From the NCBI GenBank assembly GCA_950295325.1, contig OX485808.1, positions 32,012,527-32,076,526 on the forward strand: a stretch of 64,000 bases of DNA, read 5' to 3'. Under the pieces are notes generated by a model that saw nothing but the letters and a program-made list of their open reading frames with translations, was not told where the DNA came from and did not search any database. Made by a program: the position numbers and the translations under genes. Source of the DNA: Polytrichum commune (lineage: Eukaryota > Streptophyta > Polytrichopsida > Polytrichales > Polytrichaceae). The first letter of the stretch is position 1, and each line of letters begins with the position of its first letter. Positions 57,858-64,000 of this stretch are shown here, piece after piece.

Positions 57858-58466
57858 GGGGCTGTTTACACCATGCACCATAAAGTCATTCCAAGGCTCT
57901 GTAAAATCTGTGATTGGTGTTGAATTCGTCCTGGGACCACTTCGGTTTACACCAAGGAAAAAATGTTAGAGTGACCATGGGGTTTGAGGTCTCCCAAAAT
58001 AGTTATTTTAAGGCCTTTGTTATTCATTAACATGGTCCAACGGATTTTGTGGTGGGAGAGGCAAAAGAAGTGCCCTGGTAGAAAAAGACAGCGGCCCACG
58101 GTAGAAAAATGTTGTTATAATTTTTTAACCTTTTAACCTTTTTTTTAATTTTTAATTTTTAATTTTTTTTGGGGGGGGGGGGTGGGGAAGAAGATGAAGA
58201 CAAGAGAATGGTCAAACTTGAGTTTTTCCTTTTCTTTTCAAAACTTCCCTTTTTGAGCATATGTTGAAAAAAATCAACACATTCATTTCTTAGTGCATGG
58301 TCATTCCTCTTGGTTCACATTCAGTTTACACCTAGTGAGAGGCCCAAAGACTTTGTAAATTGATTTATTAAGAAATCGGACCATGGAAGTTGGACCACGA
58401 AGTTGATCCATGAAAAAAGGCCATCTTCCATGGTCCGACTTCATGGGTTATGGTGTAAACCGGTCG
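57858..58466. mobile_element. MITE of the GTTTACATCATGGAC family nested in the LINE
   Basis: The left end GGGGCTGTTTACACCATGCA pairs with the right end ATGGTGTAAACCGGTCG with some terminal mismatches. It is flanked by TTA at 57,855-57,857 and 58,467-58,469, the PIF/Harbinger target pattern. The interior is collinear with 19,248-19,839. Poly-T and an 11-base G run lie near 58,140-58,180. Confidence 0.82.
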
Positions 58467-58672
58467 TTAGTGCACTCTATATTAGTGACGTGGGACCATC
58501 AAGTAGCAATAAATAAAAATGGATAAGGAAGAGGGAGTAGAACTTGAAGAAGTAAGTGGAAACATACTCGGGGAAACACTTGCTGGAAAATGGTGGAGTC
58601 AAGGCTCGCAAAGCCCACAACACTTAGTCCCCAAGAGGGAATTGGCCTCAAGAAGTCTCAAGGGGAAACTAA

Positions 58673-59205
58673 GGGCCGCTTTACACTTAGAGGCCGGGCC
58701 AATTCGTTGTGTAAGAGGCTTGAAATCCTCATTTGTGATTGGTCAAAAGGCTCAAATCGGACCCAACCCCTTTACATCTAGAGGCCGGGCCGATTTGGTG
58801 GTATGATTTTTTAAATTAAAAAATGTATGTTATGACACGGCCCGAGCTCGTTGAATTGGGTGCACCCAAAATGGAAGGCCAATTCTTGGCCTAGAGGCCA
58901 ATGTCATATTCCACTAAAAAAATCTTCTTAAATAAAGTATAATTTTTTAAAGTGAACTAGATCCATTGGATTATGTGGAATCTAAAGGCTCTATCTTAGA
59001 TTATGCTACATCCGTTGGATTAGGCTAATTTTTTTGAATCAGCTTGGCTTCTTGGCCCGAGGGCCTTTACATATGGGAAAATTGGCCCCCGGTATAATCT
59101 TATTATAATGTGTAGTAGAGGCCGGCCTCCAACCCAAAAAAGGCTGAAATTTTGTGCAATCGGCCTCAAGGGAAATTGGCCCGGCCTCTAGGTGTAAAGC
59201 GGCCC
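58673..59205. mobile_element. PIF/Harbinger-like MITE, GGGCCGCTTTACAC family, nested in the LINE
   Basis: The left end GGGCCGCTTTACACTTAGAG and right end CTCTAGGTGTAAAGCGGCCC are inverted, continuing into GCCGGGCCAATT / AATTGGCCCGGC. TAA flanks lie at 58,670-58,672 and 59,206-59,208. Length is 533 bp. An internal partial repeat of the left end occurs at 58,768-58,795. There is no coding capacity. Confidence 0.92.
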
Positions 59206-59342
59206 TAAGCATGATAAAAATGCCTTATTTATTATACCAAGGGAGGAAAAAACATCACGAGTGGGAACAACACCAAGCATGTTAAAGGAAAATACGGCCC
59301 CACCATTGGTGGCTAGATCTAAGTGTAGCTGCAAAAGAGGAT

Positions 59343-60115
59343 TTAAGGCGTATTTTATCTATTTTATCATACAATGTGAGAGGTTTGAATGATTGCCTCG
59401 TTGTCTTGTCACTTGGTATTACTTGAGGAAGTTCAAACCAAGCTTGGATGTGATTTTTCTCCAAGAACACAAACTTAGATTAGAAAAAAACAACTAGGCT
59501 AGGAGCTTAACATTTATCGGAACTTTCAAAGTTGCATAAACATTCATAGATGTTGAGACTAGACCTTGTGCAAGAAGAAAGGGGGGGGGGGGGACCTCTC
59601 TTGCTAGACATATCATATAGGAAGGTGTGCTCCTCAATAATAGGGTACAATGGTTTGAGTTAAGAGGATTCCAAGGTCCCGGCATTGGAATTGTAGTGTC
59701 TACACATCTAAGAACGTACATGAACGTATTGAACCATGGGTATGTTTCATCTTCTTCCTAGGTCTTGCAAATGGGTTATGGGTGGGGATTGGAACATAGG
59801 AGAATCTTTGAAGAATCAGTCAAAGAATTGTAGCAGATTTATAAGTGAAAGGGAGAAGTTGGCATGGCAACAAGTCAAGAGCACCTTTGGGCTTAATGGT
59901 TTTTTGGTATATGATGAGGGGACTTATTTTTCATGGGATAATTTCTTAGTGGACGGGACTAGAGTATTAGGACGGCTAGATAGATTTTACACAATGACCA
60001 ATGCAAAGGAGACATCACTAGTAGTAGCATCTTTCATAAAAGGTCGGACCACTTCCCAGTCCTTTTCTCTATGGAAGTTGTGGGGGCCTAGTGGAAGGCT
60101 AATGTCTATAAGATA
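59343..60115 (+). pseudogene. LINE ORF2 endonuclease domain remnant
   Basis: 59,343-59,390 encodes the SYNVRGLN start of APE-type endonucleases. A shifted frame at about 59,425-59,475 gives DVIFLQEHKL with the catalytic Glu. 59,771-59,800 gives MGGDWNIGES (the GDFN-like catalytic motif). 59,925-59,990 gives YFSWDN then GRLDRFY. A further shift at about 60,038-60,075 gives SDHFPVLFSM. All key motifs are identifiable but lie in three frames with stops, so it is inactive. Confidence 0.87.
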
Positions 60116-60189
60116 AACTCTAGATTCCTTCAAGACACTGAAGTAAGTGAGGCAATCAATAGAATCTAGACCACACAGAATGAACATAA

Positions 60190-62455
60190 ACTATTCTTCA
60201 GATATCACAAAGTGATAAGATTCCATAGGTGCTACTATAAACTACAAGCGAAAAAATGGAGGCAAGATGAGGACCACCTTAGACATGAGTTAGGAAAGGC
60301 TAATGGGGCCCTCCAAAGGAATCCGTTTGACTCTAGTCTACAAGCTAAGATATGGGAATTGAGATGCCCTCATCAAATTTGAACAATACAATTATACAAA
60401 GTTGATGGTCAAGAGGCCAAGTCGCGCGCAAAGTTGAGAGAGAAAGGTGACGCCATGACTAAGGAGTTCTTTCAAGCAGTTAAGGTAAGCTTGCAACCTG
60501 CCCTCCTTAAGGACCTAGAAAATGTAGACGGAGTTAGGGTAACAGATAGCGAAGCAATAGGTAAAGTGTGCACAAAGTTTTATAGCCAACTTTACGCTCA
60601 ACCATAAGCATTTGCATAATCCAAAGGAGTAAGGGAAATGGCACTAGAGAGTATCCAACCATGGGTCACCCCAACCATGAATGCAACACTAGGATGAGAT
60701 GTCACTCAAAAGGAACTAGAATCGGCAGTTAGGGCTATGGCTAAAGGCAAGGCCCCCAGGGGCCAGACCAAACGGTGTGGTCATTGAATTTTTCATACAT
60801 TAATAGCATATTGTTGAGTGAGACTTCTTTGAAATGATCAAAGATGCAATTAAGAGAGGTAGGTTACTAGCAGGCATGACAAAAAGACTTATCACTCTTT
60901 TACATAAGCATGAACATTGAGTTATACGAACTTGGAAACTAGCGGGTGATTATCTTGCTTAATTTGACTTATAAAATACTTGAAAAAAAACTAAAGAGCA
61001 AAGTACAAACGGTACTTGGGGAAACCATTAGCTCAAACCAATGTGCCTTTTTACCATTATGGTACATATTTGACAATGTCTTGTTAACACATGAAGCCCT
61101 CGCATGGGCTAAGCAAAGTGGACATGATGTTGTGTTCTTAAATTTAGACTTTGCTAAAGCCTACAATATTGTGGGATGTTAGAATGACACAAGTTCTCTT
61201 CAAAGACGCACAAGTAATGGTCAACGTTAATGGGTAACCCACAAAGCAATTTGCTATATAGAGAGGTGGTTGGTAAGGGTGCCCCTTTGCATCCTATCTC
61301 TTCTTGATCGTAGGAGAGACCCTCAATCACATGATTAAGCATGTAATTAGCAATGACAAGGTCAAAGGAGCAAAGTTGCCACACAGTGAAAAAAAACAAG
61401 TTATTGCATAGTATGATGACGATACATCTTTCATGATAGAAGGAAGATCAGAGTTTGTAAAAAATACAGCCAATATCCTTAAGGCATTCAACCTCGTATT
61501 TGGGCTCAAAATTATTTGGGATAAGTTTGCAACTTATTGGCAAAACCCGGTCTATGATAAGCCAATGTGGCTTGATAATCACCAACGGAGATGGGCCAAT
61601 GATGGAGAACTTTCTAAACTCTTAGGTATTGCATTTGGACCCTCTCTAGATCCTCAAGATGGGGATGAGTTTCTCTTGAGCAAGATTCGTCAGAAGATCA
61701 CATAGTAGGGGACCCAACACTTATCACTTGCAAGTAGGAGACTTATTGCAAACCATGTGTTGGCATCAACCTTATGGTTCTTTGTGTCAGTATGGGCAGG
61801 GTCATTGGAAAATTATTAGATGCATTAAGGCCATGTTAAGGGACTATTCGTGGAATGGCCAACTCACACCTGTTAGGACAAAGGTTGCGTGGGTGGATTG
61901 TTGCGCAAAACTTAAACATAGATATAGGATCCCCCTAAAAGTGTGTAGTAGGATCAGTAGAATAATCATAGGTTTGACGTCATTGGTGCTAAACTTCTCA
62001 AAATTTATTAGTCTTCTCATGACATTGTAGAGGATGTTGAACATGTATCTTGGTAGTATTGAATGAAGGGCTTAGTCCTTTGTACACAAGTTTTGGGATT
62101 GTAGGGTTGTTAGGCAGGCCTGGGACTATTCCACTAGCATCATCAATAAGATGAAGGCTAGGGCTAAGCAAAAGGGACCTTGGAGAGCACTTGATTGGCA
62201 TCATGGCATCTTTGGGAAGAAAATTCCTTCACCCATTAACAAAAGTCTAGAAATTGGTTGCTACTCCATGGCATCACACTTTGAATTATCTGGATTGAAA
62301 GGAATGACCTTTCTTTTAACAATAGTCGGTGGGATGAAAAGAAAGTGCAAGGTAACATTTGGTAAAGTCTTTTAGACTATGCTAGAATTGCATGGGGAAA
62401 AGCACCGAAGGAATCCAAAAAAGAGGCGGGTGAAGGCACGGTAAAGTGGACAACT
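60190..62455 (+). pseudogene. LINE ORF2 reverse transcriptase and C-terminal remnant
   Basis: 60,430-60,600 is the linker region preceding RT. 60,946-61,180 holds LLNLTYKILEKKLKSK and FLNLDFAKAYN (motif A region). 61,412-61,423 encodes YDDD in place of YADD, after an in-frame stop. 61,490-61,545 gives FGLKIIWDKFATYW. 61,810-61,910 gives the KVAWVDCC block. 62,310-62,450 gives ERNDLSFNN and LLDYARIAWGKAP in shifted frames. Numerous stops and frameshifts make it non-functional. Confidence 0.88.
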
Positions 62456-62460
62456 GATCC

Positions 62461-63022
62461 CTACCTAGTGGTAAGTGAAGTGATTCAAATTTATACATAA
62501 ATTTTGAATTCTGTGAAGGAAGAAGTCATAAAAAATTAAAATATATATTGATCTATGAAGCCAAAGCAATTTGTGATGACAAAAAGAATTCTAAAAAAAA
62601 TCTACATATTTTAGAAGATGGTGCAAGTAGGTGATATTGAACAAGCAATTGTCGTAAAATTGTTCAAAATATGATAAAATTTCATTTAATTGATGATTTT
62701 TTACAAAATTTGGGATGATGCCATGAAATAGATAATGAATTCAAGGAACATGAAAAAAATTCCAACCTTAAAATATTTAAGGTCATGAAATCTACGTCCA
62801 AAACTTGATTCAACCATTCGCTTTTAAGCATCACTTTTAATGATAAGTTTTGAAGATCTCGACTTGATATTCTACAGTTGAGGTCATCATGAAAATTAAA
62901 TCCAATTTAAACAACACTTTACTACTACTTTTAGACCTTTGACCCAATAATTATGCTTTTAGTATACCCAGTACACGTACAATGACGTTCTTGCCAAATT
63001 TGATATGGTGGGAGGGGGGATG
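62461..63022. other. Intergenic, AT-rich, nothing recognised
   Basis: This short, very AT-rich stretch lies between the LINE 3' region and the final tandem array. Confidence 0.5.
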
Positions 63023-64000
63023 ACTTGTCTATCATAGGTTGAATGATAAAATTGTTTGACATATCAAAGCGCCTAATTTTATTGGCTTAGTTAATCATGC
63101 TTAGGAAATCCACCCATCGTGAAGGCTTGCGGTTCTTTCACGAGCACCCAAGAAAGCCTCCCCCTCTCTCTTTTCCAGGTCCCAATGACCTCGTATTGTT
63201 TTCGGCAATGGAACAAAGATTGTTTCATTTGGCACCCAAAAAACAAAATTAAAATCTTAGCCCAATTCAACACCTGCAATAGCTTAGTGGATAGACTTGG
63301 GTCATAGATTATGGACAAAGGTTGAAGCCTTGTCAATTTGGCTTGTCTATCATAGGTTGAATGATAACATTGTGTGACATACTAGAGTGCCTAATGTTGG
63401 CTTAGTGAATCATGCTTAGGAAATCCACCCATCATGGGGCCTTGTGGTTCCTTCATGAGCACCCAAGAAAGTCCCCCCACCATCTCTCTTTTTCGGGTCC
63501 CGGTGGCCTCGTATTGTGTTCGGCAATGGAATAAAGATAGTTTCATTTGTCAACCAAGAAACAAATTCCTTAAAATCTTAGCCGTATTCAGCACCCACAA
63601 TAACTTAATGGACAGGCTTGGGCCATAGATTCTAGATAAAGGGTTGGAGACTTGCCGATTTGGCTTGACTATCATAGGTTGAACGATAACATGGTGTGAC
63701 ACAATAGAGTGCCTAATGTTATTGGCTTAGTGAATCATGCTTAGGAAATCCACCCAACGTGGGGTCTCGTGGTTCCTTCACGAGCACCCAAGAAAGCCCC
63801 CCCACCATCTCTCATTTCCGGGTCCCAGTGGCCTCATAGGTTGTTCGGCAATGCAATAAAGGTAGTTTCATTTGTCAATCACATAACAAACTCCTTAAAA
63901 TCGTAGCCAAATTCAACACCCACAATATATATACAACTTAGTGGATAGGCTTGGGGCCATAGATAGATTCCGGCTAAAGGGCTGGAACCCTGTCACTTTG
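63023..64000. repeat. Tandem array, about 320-bp unit, 3 copies, cut by the window end
   Basis: CTATCATAGGTTGAATGATA or a close variant recurs at about 63,029, 63,344 and 63,669. Units share CATGCTTAGGAAATCCACCC, CACGAGCACCCAAGAAAG, TTCGGCAATGGAA and TAGTGGATAG. Near the end of each unit, AGCTTAGTGGATAG is followed about 30-35 bases later by a sequence approximating GGGTTGGAACCCTGTC. These resemble pol III A and B boxes, so the unit may derive from an old SINE; this is an inference. Confidence 0.85.

Larger units (their letters stand above)
56766..62460 (+). mobile_element. Degenerate L1-type LINE with two nested MITEs
   Basis: In order: a gag-like ORF1 with DUF4283-type segment and CCHC knuckle, an APE-type endonuclease, a reverse transcriptase, and a C-terminal zinc-binding-like region, all on the plus strand. 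This order is that of plant L1 LINEs. Many frameshifts and stops break every domain. Two MITEs (57,858-58,466 and 58,673-59,205) separate ORF1 from ORF2. No poly-A tail or target duplication could be fixed; the 3' end is near 62,460-62,500. Confidence 0.88.

Noticed and set aside
1-64000. LTR retrotransposons
   Set aside because: No pair of long direct repeats with TG..CA ends and no gag-pol, integrase or protease frames were seen.
1-64000. tRNA or rRNA genes
   Set aside because: No cloverleaf-compatible sequence with both pol III boxes and proper spacing, and no rRNA-like stretch, was recognised apart from the SINE.

Overview
This window is nuclear DNA of a land plant. It has one well-supported protein-coding gene, on the minus strand at 31,532-35,706, surrounded by tens of kilobases of AT-rich, repeat-dominated DNA. 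The gene has nine coding exons with short introns (118-238 bp) and encodes a tetratricopeptide-repeat thioredoxin-like (TTL) protein. As far as I know this domain combination is confined to plants. The lineage cannot be fixed from the window. Compact introns inside a large, MITE-rich intergenic space without recognisable LTR retrotransposons would suit a seed-free plant, but that is only an inference.

Layout. 1-30,700 is intergenic. It holds several families of short terminal-inverted-repeat (TIR) elements, foldback elements, tandem arrays of 230-340 bp units, minisatellites, and a tRNA-derived SINE (13,122-13,303) whose empty site survives in a neighbouring duplicate. 30,700-37,300 is the TTL gene with its 3' flank, a Ser/Gly-rich first exon, and a pyrimidine-rich (on the coding strand) 5' leader/promoter. 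37,677-38,405 is a 729 bp palindrome. 38,400-54,900 is again intergenic: more MITEs, foldbacks, and a 218 bp retroposon-like insert with 17 bp flanking direct repeats. 54,950-55,750 is a tandem array. 56,700-62,460 is a decayed non-LTR (LINE, L1-type) retrotransposon with gag-like, endonuclease and reverse transcriptase remnants, itself hit by two different MITEs. 63,020-64,000 is a further tandem array that runs off the window edge.

How the parts relate. The dominant mobile DNA is non-autonomous: elements with TIRs beginning GGG or GGC and 3-bp TAA/TTA/TCA flanks, fitting PIF/Harbinger-type MITEs. No transposase gene is present here. The TTL gene reads as intact across all nine exons. One of its introns needs a GC-AG donor to keep frame, and a short overlapping upstream ORF precedes its start codon. 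I found no convincing new multi-gene system. The more interesting signals are the repeat structures and the intron and leader features of the TTL gene.
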